DNA from: Levilactobacillus cerevisiae | Lineage (GTDB): Bacteria > Bacillota > Bacilli > Lactobacillales > Lactobacillaceae | Length of the DNA stretch: 64,000 nt | Direction: 5' to 3' | Assembly: GCF_003946245.1 (NCBI RefSeq) | Contig: NZ_RHNN01000013.1 | Location: 1 to 64,000 of the forward strand | Shown here: piece by piece, positions 16,841-27,425 of the stretch | How the letters are laid out: every line of letters starts with the position of its first letter | Numbering within the stretch: the first letter of the stretch is position 1 | Notes under the pieces: model-generated | What the model saw: only the letters and a program-made list of their open reading frames with translations | Databases searched by the model: none | Told to the model about the DNA's origin: nothing | Made by a program: the position numbers and the translations under genes

Positions 16841-17047
16841 ACTTGATAGAAGTAGGCCAATTCCAGAGAAAAACCGCTCGTGCTGAAACGGTTTTACGGC
16901 CCAAATGGGTCAAGTAGATTTAAACTAACCGATAATTAATTATCGCGGTGTCCCCGTTACCGACAAGAGTGGTGGTCACAACGACCACAAATTAGGTGGT
17001 ACCGCGCACGAGCGTCCTATTGGCAATTGGCCAATGGGGCGCTTTTT
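16841..17047 (+). promoter_or_regulatory. T-box riboswitch of trpS (specifier TGG)
   Basis: The T-box core AGGTGGTACCGCG lies at 16994-17006 and is followed by a terminator (AGCGTCCTATTGG pairing with CCAATGGGGCGCT, then T) at 17011-17047. Upstream, ACTTGA (16841-16846) pairs with TCAAGT (16910-16915), GGCC with GGCC, and the internal loop between them has the expected AGTA on the 5' side and TGG (16906-16908) as the Trp specifier on the 3' side. Uncharged tRNA-Trp should stabilise the antiterminator and switch on trpS. At about 75 bases, Stem I is short. Confidence 0.88.
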
Positions 17048-17064
17048 CAGAAAGGATGAACAAA

Positions 17065-18084
17065 ATGAGCAAAAAACACGTTATTTTAACTGGTGACAGA
17101 CCTACAGGTAAGCTTCACATTGGGCATTACGTTGGTTCCCTCAAGAACCGCGTGGCGCTGCAAAACACGGGCGATTACGATACTTATATTATGATTGCGG
17201 ACATGCAAGCACTGACCGACAACGCCCGCGATCCCGAAAAAATCCGCCACAGCCTGTTACAAGTTGCACTTGATTATTTAGCGGTCGGCATCGATCCCGC
17301 CAAGTCAACGATTTTAGTACAGTCACAGATTCCAGCCCTGAACGAGTTAACCATGGCTTATCTGAACCTGGTTTCCGTTTCCCGGTTGAACCGGAACCCG
17401 ACCGTTAAGAATGAAATCAAGCAAAAGGCCTTTGGTGAAAGTGTGCCCGCCGGGTTCTTCATCTACCCCGTTAGCCAGGCTGCCGACATCACGGCGTTTA
17501 AGGCCGACACCGTTCCCGTTGGGGAAGACCAAGAACCCATGCTCGAGCAAACTCGGGAAATCGTTCGGAGCTTCAACAGCGTTTACGAACAGGAAATCCT
17601 GGTTGAACCAGAAGGCTATTTCCCACCTAAGGGACAGGGCCGGATTCCTGGCCTCGATGGCAACGCCAAGATGAGCAAATCTTTGGACAACGCCATTTAT
17701 CTGGGCGACAGTGCCGATACGATTCAAAAGAAGATCATGTCCATGTACACGGATCCAGAGCACATTCACATCGAAGATCCCGGTCACATCGAAGGGAACA
17801 CCGTTTTCACGTACCTGGACATTTTTGCGGATGACCATGAGCACGTGGCAGAATTGAAGGCCCAGTACGAACATGGTGGCCTCGGGGACGTTAAGATCAA
17901 GCGTTACCTGAACGACGTGCTTCAAGCAAAATTACAACCAATTCGCGAACGCCGCGAAAGTTTTGCGGCCGATGAAGGTGCCGTTTACGATATCCTCAAG
18001 CAGGGGAGCGAAAAGGCCAACCAAGTCGCCGCCCAAACGTTGCGGGAAGTGCGTCACGCGATTGGCATCGACTACTTCGGTTAG
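17065..18084 (+). CDS. trpS: Tryptophanyl-tRNA synthetase
   Basis: 339 residues, the normal size for bacterial TrpRS. Class I signatures are present: HIGHY near the N terminus and KMSKS (AKMSKSLDN) around residue 210, with the family stretch [17 protein letters not shown]. The start is ATG 17065, nine bases after AAAGG; the ATG at 17056 is too close to that site. Expression is controlled by the T-box directly upstream. Downstream, three genes follow with gaps of 11-20 bases (ppx/gppA-like, mvaA and an HExxH protein), so they may share the transcript and its tryptophan control. Confidence 0.96.
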   Translation: MSKKHVILTGDRPTGKLHIGHYVGSLKNRVALQNTGDYDTYIMIADMQALTDNARDPEKIRHSLLQVALDYLAVGIDPAKSTILVQSQIPALNELTMAYLNLVSVSRLNRNPTVKNEIKQKAFGESVPAGFFIYPVSQAADITAFKADTVPVGEDQEPMLEQTREIVRSFNSVYEQEILVEPEGYFPPKGQGRIPGLDGNAKMSKSLDNAIYLGDSADTIQKKIMSMYTDPEHIHIEDPGHIEGNTVFTYLDIFADDHEHVAELKAQYEHGGLGDVKIKRYLNDVLQAKLQPIRERRESFAADEGAVYDILKQGSEKANQVAAQTLREVRHAIGIDYFG

Positions 18085-18104
18085 ACCGAACGGGGGGATG
18101 AACA

Positions 18105-19025
18105 ATGCAAAACTTAGCCATTGTTGATTTGGGCTCAAATTCGGTTCGCATGGCCGTGAACGAACTGCATGACGACGGCACGTACCGTGAAGTCAACCGC
18201 ATTAAGGCTGACAGCCGGTTGTCAGAGGGGATGGGTCCCGAAAAGATCCTCCAACCGAAAGCGATGGACCGGACGATTGCGGCCCTCAAGTCCTTTCGCC
18301 CCTACTATGAGCAATTACCTAACCTAATCGTGCGGGGTATTGCGACGGCCGCCGTGCGGCAGGCACGGAACCGCGATGAGTTTTTGAAACGGGTGGCCGC
18401 GACGACCAACATTGAGTTGGAAGTCCTCTCCGGTGACCAAGAAGCCTATTACGACTACCTTGGTGCGGTCAATCGCCTCAAAATCAAGGATTGCCTGTTG
18501 CTGGATACGGGTGGCGCTAGCTGTGAATTGGTCCACGTGAAGGACAGCCGGGATGCCAATCTGATCAGTGTGCCGTTTGGCGCGGTCAACCTGTCGGAAC
18601 AGTTTCGGCTCGATGACCGGGTCACGGCGGTGGATCTGTTCTCCGCACAAGTCTTTTTGCGGGAACGACTCCAAGATATTTGGTGGCTAAATGATGCCAA
18701 ACACCTGCCACTGGTCCTCCTCGGGGGTGCCAACCGGACGTTAGCGCGGATGAACCGCCAACAACAGAAGATTCTGCACGTGGAAAATATCCACGGGTAC
18801 CGGCTGACAACCGGACAGGTCATGAAGACGTTTGAACGGTTGTTGCGGGTGCCTTTGCGCGAGCGCAAGCGAATCTCTGGCCTTGAGACCGAACGAGCTG
18901 ATATTATTATCGGGGGGATGTTGCCGTTGGTAACCCTCCTGCAGATGCTAGATTCCGACCGCGTTATTTTCTCTGAAAGTGGCGTTCGGGAAGGGATCAT
19001 CTCCGAATACCTCAGTCAACGTTAG
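18105..19025 (+). CDS. Ppx/GppA phosphatase family protein
   Basis: 306 residues from ATG 18105. The actin-like ATPase fold of Ppx/GppA is recognisable: phosphate-1 loop VDLGSNSVRM, GIATAAVRQARN, the loop LDTGGASCELV and a late GGANRTLARMN/GGMLPL region. Such proteins hydrolyse polyphosphate ends or pppGpp. With only 306 residues it has the two-domain core but no C-terminal HD-like domain, as in short Ppx proteins. It is placed between trpS and mvaA with tight spacing. Whether polyphosphate or (p)ppGpp is the substrate cannot be told from the sequence. Confidence 0.86.
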   Translation: MQNLAIVDLGSNSVRMAVNELHDDGTYREVNRIKADSRLSEGMGPEKILQPKAMDRTIAALKSFRPYYEQLPNLIVRGIATAAVRQARNRDEFLKRVAATTNIELEVLSGDQEAYYDYLGAVNRLKIKDCLLLDTGGASCELVHVKDSRDANLISVPFGAVNLSEQFRLDDRVTAVDLFSAQVFLRERLQDIWWLNDAKHLPLVLLGGANRTLARMNRQQQKILHVENIHGYRLTTGQVMKTFERLLRVPLRERKRISGLETERADIIIGGMLPLVTLLQMLDSDRVIFSESGVREGIISEYLSQR

Positions 19026-19036
19026 GAGGTTCACAA

Positions 19037-20299
19037 ATGAGCCAGACACCCTTTTACCGCTTGTCGTACGCTGATCGTTGCCAGCAAATTGCGCAACGGG
19101 TCCAGTTAACACAGGCCCAGCTGGCCGCGATTGTGGCGCACCGGCAGGCTAGTGATGAAGACTTAATTGAAAACTACCTGACGACCTACGGCTTACCGGA
19201 AGGCGTCGCGGTCAACCTCCGCGTTAATGGCCGTGCCGTGACCGTGCCCATGGTGACCGAAGAACCCTCTGTGATTGCCGCGGCCAGTAATGGCGGGCGG
19301 TTATTGACGAGTGAAGCGGGCATCACCACTGTCGTTGACCGGCGCGAGGTGATGGGGCAGATTGTGTTCAGTCACGTGGCTGACCCGACCGACTTGCAGG
19401 CGTGGCTCATGGCCAACCAGCAACGGCTATTAAAGGTCGCCGATGCTGCCCATCCCAGCCTGCTGAGTCACGGTGGCGGTGCGCGTTCCTTGCGGGTACG
19501 CCTCCTACCGCCCAATTGGGTCTCGTTAGACCTGTTTATCGATGTGGGTGAAGCAATGGGGGCCAACCTGGTCAACACGCTCACGGAAGCTGTAGCGGCC
19601 GAGATTAAGGCCCAGCGGGATGATGACATCCTGATGAGTATTCTCAGTAATTACGCCACGCACAGTCTGGTCACAGCTAGCTGTGCCGTTCCTGTAGAAC
19701 AGTTGCAAACGAAAACGATTGCCGGGGCGGACGTGGCCCAGCGAATCGCCGAGGCCAGTGACCTGGCGCAGGTCGATCCGTACCGGGCGGTGACCCACAA
19801 CAAGGGCATCATGAACGGCATTGACGCTGTGGTGCTAGCGATGGGCAATGATTGGCGAGCCGTCGAAAGTGGCGCGCACGCCTTTGCCAGCCGTCACGGC
19901 CAGTATCAGGGGCTTAGTAAGTGGTGGGTCAGCGATGGCTATCTGCATGGCGAACTCAAGCTACCTTTGGCCTTAGGCTTTGTGGGCGGCGCGACTAAGG
20001 TGTTGCCCCTCGTGCAGGTCAACCAGCAGATTGCGCAGGTTTCCAGCGCCCGGGAACTAATGGGCGTGACTGCCGCAGTGGGATTGGCCCAAAACGTGGC
20101 GGCCTTGCGTGCACTGGTGACCGATGGCATTCAACGCGGCCACATGTCCCTGCAGCGCAAGTCGCTAGCACTCTCGGTCGGGGCGACGCCGAGGGAATTA
20201 CCGGCCGTGGTTCAACGTTTAGCGACGATTACGCAACCGACGACCGCCCAGGCACAGGCCGCGCTGGCCGCCGTTCGCCAAGCAAATTTGAAAGAATAG
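19037..20299 (+). CDS. mvaA: Hydroxymethylglutaryl-CoA reductase, class II
   Basis: 420 residues from ATG 19037 with GGAGG upstream. It matches bacterial class II HMG-CoA reductase: the glutamate region VTEEPSVIAAASNGGRL, the NAD(P)-binding and catalytic stretch THNKGIMNGIDAVVLAMGND split around WRAVESGAHAFA, and TDGIQRGHMSLQ near the C terminus. In Gram-positive cocci and lactobacilli this enzyme makes mevalonate for isoprenoid synthesis. Its presence shows that the organism uses the mevalonate route, which makes the ispE gene at 29449 notable. Probably co-transcribed with its neighbours on both sides. Confidence 0.93.
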   Translation: MSQTPFYRLSYADRCQQIAQRVQLTQAQLAAIVAHRQASDEDLIENYLTTYGLPEGVAVNLRVNGRAVTVPMVTEEPSVIAAASNGGRLLTSEAGITTVVDRREVMGQIVFSHVADPTDLQAWLMANQQRLLKVADAAHPSLLSHGGGARSLRVRLLPPNWVSLDLFIDVGEAMGANLVNTLTEAVAAEIKAQRDDDILMSILSNYATHSLVTASCAVPVEQLQTKTIAGADVAQRIAEASDLAQVDPYRAVTHNKGIMNGIDAVVLAMGNDWRAVESGAHAFASRHGQYQGLSKWWVSDGYLHGELKLPLALGFVGGATKVLPLVQVNQQIAQVSSARELMGVTAAVGLAQNVAALRALVTDGIQRGHMSLQRKSLALSVGATPRELPAVVQRLATITQPTTAQAQAALAAVRQANLKE

Positions 20300-20314
20300 G
20301 TGAAATAAAACAGT

Positions 20315-21280
20315 ATGCAAGCAAAAGATATTCAATTAAATAAAGAAGTGCAAAGCCTGTTAGACCAGGTTAACGCGCTGTATCCGGGCAAAGTTGAGGT
20401 CCAATTCATTGGTGAACTGCAGACCGGCTTCGTACGGCATGACCAGGCGCAACAGATGCAAATGGGCAAGGATATTGCCATCCAAGTGGCCGATTTAACC
20501 GCGCCCAACTATACGGCTTCCCATGAATTGCTGCATTTATTAATGATTTTATCTGGGTTCCCACAGGTTTTCTTCTCCATGACGACCGGCCAACCACAAC
20601 TCGATGAACAACTCATGATCATGGGGACCGAGCTGTACGACATCGTCAGCCATGAAGTCGTAGTCAGCGAACAGCGCAAGCACAACCTGATTGACGACCA
20701 CATTAAGGACCTCTATTTGAAAGGCGTCACGGCAACTCTGAAGCCAGAACCAACGCCGGTCGACGACGAAATGACCTTGCGGACGCTGACGTTACTGGAC
20801 GCGTTGGTCTTCTTTGGTACCGACGAAGACGCCATCATGGCCCAGTTTGAAAAGGACTACCCGATTAGTTTTGCAGCTGCCAAGAAATTGTACGCCGTCA
20901 TCACGGAGAAGCCCGTCGATTCGCCATTTAGTCTGCGACGCAACGTGGTGAAATTATTCAAGGCGTTTGACGCCCAACTAGAAGCTTGGCGGTTACCAGC
21001 CTTGCACAACACCGAGTTCACCACGTTGACCAGTGTCTTGTCCAAACGGCAACTGAGTCTGCAGGTCAAACAGATCTTTGAACTCTACCACTCAGATATG
21101 CACGAGAAGACGACCCAACGGCGGGGGTACGTGGGCTTTAACAGGGCCGACGAGCAGAACGCGTTTGTGATTCCTTCGCCAGCGCCTAAGGAAGATACGC
21201 CGGAGTACTTCACCAAGATTTACAGCATGACGGTTGAGGAGCTGTTCAAGCAACTCAAAATGCCTTATATTTTACGGTAG
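20315..21280 (+). CDS. IpaB/EvcA-type protein with HExxH motif
   Basis: 321 residues. Lactobacillar genomes label this kind of sequence 'IpaB/EvcA family', a name with little functional meaning. The sequence contains HELLH in ASHELLHLLMILSGFP (about residue 70), matching the HExxH zinc-binding helix of metallopeptidases, with further acidic and His residues downstream (YDIVSHEVVVSEQRKHN) that could give the third ligand. There is no signal peptide or membrane segment, so it is cytoplasmic. It ends the trpS-ppx-mvaA run with a 15-base gap. A structural, non-catalytic zinc role is possible. Function unknown. Confidence 0.72.
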   Translation: MQAKDIQLNKEVQSLLDQVNALYPGKVEVQFIGELQTGFVRHDQAQQMQMGKDIAIQVADLTAPNYTASHELLHLLMILSGFPQVFFSMTTGQPQLDEQLMIMGTELYDIVSHEVVVSEQRKHNLIDDHIKDLYLKGVTATLKPEPTPVDDEMTLRTLTLLDALVFFGTDEDAIMAQFEKDYPISFAAAKKLYAVITEKPVDSPFSLRRNVVKLFKAFDAQLEAWRLPALHNTEFTTLTSVLSKRQLSLQVKQIFELYHSDMHEKTTQRRGYVGFNRADEQNAFVIPSPAPKEDTPEYFTKIYSMTVEELFKQLKMPYILR

Positions 21281-21301
21281 GGCTAGACGGATATTTGGTA
21301 C

Positions 21302-21406
21302 GCCTTACCGGGCGGGCAAAAATGAGACCGGAACGCTGTGGGCGGACGCTGGCAGCCGAAGGGCGGTCTTCCATGGCTAGGCTCATTTTTGCCCGCCCTC
21401 ACGGCT
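21302..21406 (+). repeat. Repeat family A, copy 1 (short form)
   Basis: Lies 21 bases after the preceding stop codon. The outer arms GGGCGGGCAAAAATGAG and CTCATTTTTGCCCGCCC are perfectly complementary; inside are the family words ACCGGAACGCTGTGGGCGG and a GGCAGCC...GGTCTTCC hairpin. Compared with the 180-base copies, the second and third inner hairpins are missing. Confidence 0.85.
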
Positions 21407-21619
21407 GACACGGTGTTAGCCCATACGTACGCGTCGATTTGATATTAGCTCTTTCGGTTGGCGTAGACCGGTATGAGCGAAGTGGCTTACGAATAGTAAT
21501 AGCGTGGCCAACTAGCTACACGAAAGCTGGGTTTACTTCTAGGTATCGTAATTTAGTCAAATTGGCATAGTACTAGTGAAACAGACACAGTTCAAGCATT
21601 TTAAGAAGGGATGATGGGG

Positions 21620-22324
21620 ATGGAAGCGAGCTTACAAGCAACCTTTGATGACGCCAAGCACATCGTATTTTTAACGGGTGCGGGCGTCTCGACGCCGTCG
21701 GGGATTCCGGATTATCGGTCTAAGAATGGCCTGTACACCGGTCACCGTAACGCCGAGTATTACCTGAGTCACGCCTGCCTGGTACAGGAGCCAGAGGTCT
21801 TTTACGATTATGTGAAACAAAACCTGTACTACCCGGACGCCAAACCCAATGTCATTCATGAAAAACAAGCCGCCCTGACCCAACAGGATCGGGCCATGGT
21901 GATTACGCAAAATATCGACAACCTGTACAACGTGGCGCACACCAAGCACCTGGTGGAATTCCACGGCAACATGTATCAGGTCCACTGCCAGGTCTGTGGC
22001 GCCAAGGTTGCTTGGCAAGACTACCTGCAGGATCCGCACCATGACGCGGACGGCGGCTGGTTGCGACCGGACGTCGTGCTTTATGATGAGGGGCTGAACG
22101 AATTAAATATTCAACGGTCGGTCGCCGCTATGAATCAGGCTGACCTGGTCGTTATTGTCGGCACCTCCATGCGGGTTTACCCATTCGCAGGGCTGCTCGA
22201 CTACCGGAACCAATTGGCCAAGGTGGTTGTGGTTAATCAGGAAAAGTTAGACTTAGGCTTCGACTACACCATGGTTCAGGCGGACGCAACTGCGTTTTTC
22301 AATGAACTTCAAGTACGGGGGTAA
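21620..22324 (+). CDS. SIR2-family NAD-dependent protein deacylase
   Basis: 234 residues from ATG 21620; earlier in-frame ATGs at 21611 and 21614 crowd the AAGGG site. Sirtuin motifs are clear: GAGVSTPSGIPDYRSKNGLY, TQNIDNLY, the catalytic His in EFHGNMY, and IVGTSMRVYPF. Only one Cys pair (CQVCG) of the usual two zinc-binding pairs is present; where the second should be, the chain reads GGWLRPDVVLYDE. The enzyme probably removes acyl groups from lysines using NAD+, or is an ADP-ribosyl-type variant with a zinc-free lobe. It heads a short run with a membrane protein and a DUF72 protein. Confidence 0.88.
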   Translation: MEASLQATFDDAKHIVFLTGAGVSTPSGIPDYRSKNGLYTGHRNAEYYLSHACLVQEPEVFYDYVKQNLYYPDAKPNVIHEKQAALTQQDRAMVITQNIDNLYNVAHTKHLVEFHGNMYQVHCQVCGAKVAWQDYLQDPHHDADGGWLRPDVVLYDEGLNELNIQRSVAAMNQADLVVIVGTSMRVYPFAGLLDYRNQLAKVVVVNQEKLDLGFDYTMVQADATAFFNELQVRG

Positions 22325-22329
22325 CGTCG

Positions 22330-22656
22330 ATGACCCATCAAGAAGTAATCCATCAACTTCGGGGGCTGGTGAGGCGTTTGCGCTGGCTAAACGTCCTCCA
22401 GCTCATTCCCGATACACTGGTGATTTATGGCATTCTCCAGTTGGCTTTTAGCAGCCAATTGGTGACACTCTTTAATGCGAGCTTCAGTCGCAATCAGGCG
22501 ATGCTGGCGACCGTGTTATTTGCCCTGATTGACCTCTGTGTAACCGGTATTCGGTATAATGATCGGATGGCTGGCAAACGGCTGATCAGTCAACTAAGCG
22601 GCCGTTTGACAACCCCTGAGGCGGAGTTGATTAAGCAGTTTGAACGGTTTAAGTAA
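22330..22656 (+). CDS. Small membrane protein
   Basis: 108 residues. Two hydrophobic segments (about 20-40 and 56-74) lie between an Arg-rich N terminus and a charged C-terminal helix. The ATG is five bases after the sirtuin stop and 12 bases separate it from the DUF72 gene, so all three are probably one operon. No family is recognised, and a role linked to the sirtuin is only a guess. Confidence 0.62.
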   Translation: MTHQEVIHQLRGLVRRLRWLNVLQLIPDTLVIYGILQLAFSSQLVTLFNASFSRNQAMLATVLFALIDLCVTGIRYNDRMAGKRLISQLSGRLTTPEAELIKQFERFK

Positions 22657-22668
22657 GGAGCAATCGGC

Positions 22669-23514
22669 ATGATAACCATTGGATTGACGACCTGGACGGA
22701 ACATCCGGCCTTGATTGGCGGTGAAACGCGCCCGGTGACGCTGAGTGAATACACGGGTCACTTTCCAGTCGTTGAATTGGATACGCCCTTCTATGGGATT
22801 CCCCGGGAGAGCACGATTGAGAAGTGGCAGGCGGCGGTTCCCGAGGGCTTTCAATACATTTTGAAGGCCAATCAGGTCATGACGCGCCACGACCGGGATG
22901 AGACGCTGGCTGAAACGGATCGAAACCTGGCGTTTGACCAGTTCCGCGCGGCGATTCAACCACTCGTCCAGCACCGGCAACTATTGACGGTGCTGTTTCA
23001 ATTTCCCCCGTTCTTCAACCGCACGACGGCGAATATCGAATATCTGCGGCAGGTGCGCGTGTTGATGGGGAATTTGCCCGTGGCGGTTGAGTTCCGGAGT
23101 CCCAGTTGGTTTGCGACGCCGGGGATGGCGGCCGATGTGATGGCCTATCTGAAATCGCTACGCTTCACCAACGTGGTGACGGATGAGCCCCACAATTTGA
23201 ACGACGGGATTCCGCTGGATACGACGGTCACCACGCCCGAGCTGGCTGTGGTTCGGCTGCACGGACAAAATGCCGCGGGCTGGTTTAACCACGGCGAAAA
23301 CTGGCGCAAGACGCGGACACTGTACCGTTACTCAGAGGACGAACTCCAAAAGGTAGCAACGCTGGTCCACCAACTGAACCGGCAGGCGAAAAATGTTTGC
23401 GTGATCTTCAACAACAACGCCGGGCGGGACGCGGCTCCCAACGCGCAACGGCTTCAGGAAATTCTGAATCTACACTGGCAGAACCTAGCGCCCCAGCAAC
23501 TCGACTTGTTTTAA
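22669..23514 (+). CDS. DUF72 family TIM-barrel protein
   Basis: 281 residues. The sequence matches DUF72 (YecE-like): IGLTTWTEHP at the start, ELDTPFYGIPRESTIEKWQAAVPEGF, FKANQ/LKANQVMTRH, VAVEFRSPSW, and VVRLHGQN with a final NNNAGRDAAPNAQRLQEI. The fold is a TIM barrel with conserved acidic and Arg residues suggesting a hydrolytic or nuclease-like activity, but no reaction is established for the family. It is the last gene of the sirtuin run. Confidence 0.88.
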   Translation: MITIGLTTWTEHPALIGGETRPVTLSEYTGHFPVVELDTPFYGIPRESTIEKWQAAVPEGFQYILKANQVMTRHDRDETLAETDRNLAFDQFRAAIQPLVQHRQLLTVLFQFPPFFNRTTANIEYLRQVRVLMGNLPVAVEFRSPSWFATPGMAADVMAYLKSLRFTNVVTDEPHNLNDGIPLDTTVTTPELAVVRLHGQNAAGWFNHGENWRKTRTLYRYSEDELQKVATLVHQLNRQAKNVCVIFNNNAGRDAAPNAQRLQEILNLHWQNLAPQQLDLF

Positions 23515-23530
23515 CCGATACCAAATTTGC

Positions 23531-23568
23531 GGTGCGCAGCTGACGAAAATTCAGTTGGGTGCTTTTTG
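23531..23568 (+). terminator. Weak terminator after DUF72 gene
   Basis: GCGCAGCTGA and TCAGTTGGGTGC can form an imperfect hairpin followed by TTTTTGG. Confidence 0.4.
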
Positions 23569-23685
23569 GTTTTCGGCGATCGATTTTCACCACAAAATCC
23601 TGGGTTAGCGCTATGGCTAAACCGGGGTTTATGCTATACTTGATTAGAATTTATCATGAATTTTAACCCGATAATAACGGAATAA

Positions 23686-25749
<2,064 letters not shown>

Positions 25750-25778
25750 GATTGCCGGTTAAACTGGTGGTCAACCGC

Positions 25779-25952
25779 GCCTCCGGGATGGTGAAAAATG
25801 GGACCGGAACGCTGTGGGCGGCCGTCTGAAGCCGAAGGGCGGTCTTCAGACTTGCTTTGAACCTCGCTGTGCGAGGTTCAAAGGCACCAGTTCTCTAACC
25901 AGCTAAGAACGCTGCTAAGAGAACTCCCACGGCTTGGCCCGTGTTGAACTCC
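25779..25952 (+). repeat. Repeat family A, copy 2 (3' end replaced by copy 3)
   Basis: Starts 29 bases after metG. It carries the left outer arm GGGATGGTGAAAAATGGG, the core ACCGGAACGCTGTGGGCGG and all three inner hairpins (GTCTGAAGCC/GGTCTTCAGAC; TTTGAACCTCG/CGAGGTTCAAA; AGTTCTCT/AGAGAACT). The right outer arm is missing because the next copy begins directly. The two copies are offset by 174 bases and differ at only a few positions. Confidence 0.9.
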
Positions 25953-26135
25953 GCCTCCGGGATGGTGAAAAATGGGACCGGAACGCTGTGGGCGGCCGTC
26001 TGAAGCCGAAGAACGGTCTTCAGACTTGCTTTGAATCTCACAGTACGAGTTTCAAAGGCACCAGTTCTCTAACCAGCCAAGAACGCTGCTAAGAGAACTC
26101 CCACGGCTTGGCCCATTTTCACCATCCCTGCGGCT
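25953..26135 (+). repeat. Repeat family A, copy 3 (complete)
   Basis: Complete element of about 183 bases: left arm CCGGGATGGTGAAAAATGGG, right arm CCCATTTTCACCATCCC. In hairpin 2, the loop-side bases differ from copy 2 (TCTCACAGTACGAG against CCTCGCTGTGCGAG), yet pairing is largely kept. GTGGG and CCCAC close the junction that holds the three hairpins. Confidence 0.9.
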
Positions 26136-26235
26136 GACACGGGTTTAGACCGTGATACTGGCTGGGCTGCTACTGTGGATTATGTATTCCACGGTCAGCA
26201 GACGGTCCAGGCACAAATCAATTAAATAAAACCAT

Positions 26236-26288
26236 AACGACAAAACGTGGGCGGCGGATCGATGAGACGCCGGTCACGTTTTGTCGTT
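26236..26288. other. Long hairpin with perfect 14-bp arms
   Basis: AACGACAAAACGTG and CACGTTTTGTCGTT are exact complements separated by 25 bases, with GGCG/CGCC inside. No T run follows, so it is not a standard terminator. It lies between repeat families A and B. Confidence 0.6.
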
Positions 26289-26403
26289 GCGAGGCCTACT
26301 GTGTGGGTGGGATGATTCACTTCCTGTTATGTGGCCAACAAGCGGCGCAGTAACACGTTTCAGCGTGCGTCCCCACCCCCACGTTGCCAGAGAGTCACCG
26401 TCA

Positions 26404-26600
26404 AGAGCCGGAGGAGGCTAGGGTGGAGCCAGCTGTGTCGGCGGTGTTAGACCGAGTGTTCTGCTCGGCCTTACAGCGCGGGACGACCTTGGAGACGCGC
26501 GGGTTTGGCGCGGCTTCAAGTCGAGGTGGCAGCCCGCTCCTTAGGCTGGAACCGGCCCCACAGCAGGCGTAACCCTAGCAGCCGCAGGCGGCAAACCACC
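26404..26600 (+). repeat. Repeat family B, copy 2
   Basis: Begins AGCCGGAGGAGG and continues with CAGCTGTGTCGGCGGTG, a hairpin using the arms ACCGAG/CTCGG, GGGACGACCTTGGAGACG, and ends CCCCACAGCAGGCGTAACC and GCAGCCGCAGGCGGC. Oriented like copy 3. Ends 45 bases before the tatD-family start codon. Confidence 0.85.
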
Positions 26601-26645
26601 GCAACCCCATCACTAAGACAACAGATAATAAAAAGGAGACTCACG

Positions 26646-27425
26646 ATGAAAATCTTTGATTCGCATACGCATTTGAACAGTGAAGAATTCATCAACGACG
26701 TGCCCGGCTACCTCAAGCGAGCGGCTGACTTGGGTGTGGTCAAAATGACCAATATCGGCTCCAACACGCAGCTGAACGCCGACGCCATCAAATTGGCCCA
26801 CCAGTATCCGCAGCTGTACGCGGCCGTTGGCTGGCACCCGGAAGATTCTAAAAACTACGATGCCGCGGCTGAAAAGCTGTTGGAGGAGCAATTGGCGGAC
26901 GACCGGGTCGTTGCGTTAGGTGAAATTGGGTTGGATTATCACTGGGATACGTCGCCCAAGGACGTGCAACGCAAGGTCTTTGCCCGGCAAATTGCGATTG
27001 CCAAAGAGGTCGGCAAGCCCATTGCCGTCCACAATCGTGATGCCTTTGAAGACACCTATCAAATCATCAAGGATGCCGACATCAGTGAGATTGGTGGCGT
27101 CATGCATAGCTTCAATGGTGATCCCGAATGGTTGAAGAAGTTCCTTGACTTAGGGATGCATATTTCGTATTCTGGCGTTGCGAGCTTTAAGAACGCTCAC
27201 GAGGTCCACGATGCTGTTCGCGCGACGCCACTGGACGTGATGATGGTGGAAACGGATGCGCCGTACCTGACGCCGGAACCACATCGGGGCGAGCAGAACG
27301 AACCGGGCTTTACCCGTTATACGGTCGAAGCCATTGCCAAGGAGCGCGAGACCACGCCGGAAGAAATTGCGGCCGCGACCTTTAAGAACGCAGAGGAGTT
27401 TTACAAAATTAATGAAAAAGATTAA
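26646..27425 (+). CDS. TatD family metal-dependent hydrolase
   Basis: 259 residues from ATG 26646 (AAGGAG site). TatD metal ligands are visible: FDSHTHLN, GEIGLDYHW, AVHNRDAFEDT, MHSFNGDPEW and VETDAPYLTPEPHRG. Members are Mg-dependent exonucleases or D-amino acid/peptide hydrolases; the cytosolic TIM-barrel forms act on DNA ends. Its 3' end overlaps the rnmV gene by 14 bases, the same order as tatD-rnmV-rsmA in Bacillus and relatives, so it belongs to a conserved RNA-maturation cluster. Confidence 0.92.
   Translation: MKIFDSHTHLNSEEFINDVPGYLKRAADLGVVKMTNIGSNTQLNADAIKLAHQYPQLYAAVGWHPEDSKNYDAAAEKLLEEQLADDRVVALGEIGLDYHWDTSPKDVQRKVFARQIAIAKEVGKPIAVHNRDAFEDTYQIIKDADISEIGGVMHSFNGDPEWLKKFLDLGMHISYSGVASFKNAHEVHDAVRATPLDVMMVETDAPYLTPEPHRGEQNEPGFTRYTVEAIAKERETTPEEIAAATFKNAEEFYKINEKD

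Noticed and set aside
16588-16860. 90-codon minus-strand frame before trpS
   Set aside because: It lies over the family B remnant and the start of the T-box leader and has no ribosome site.
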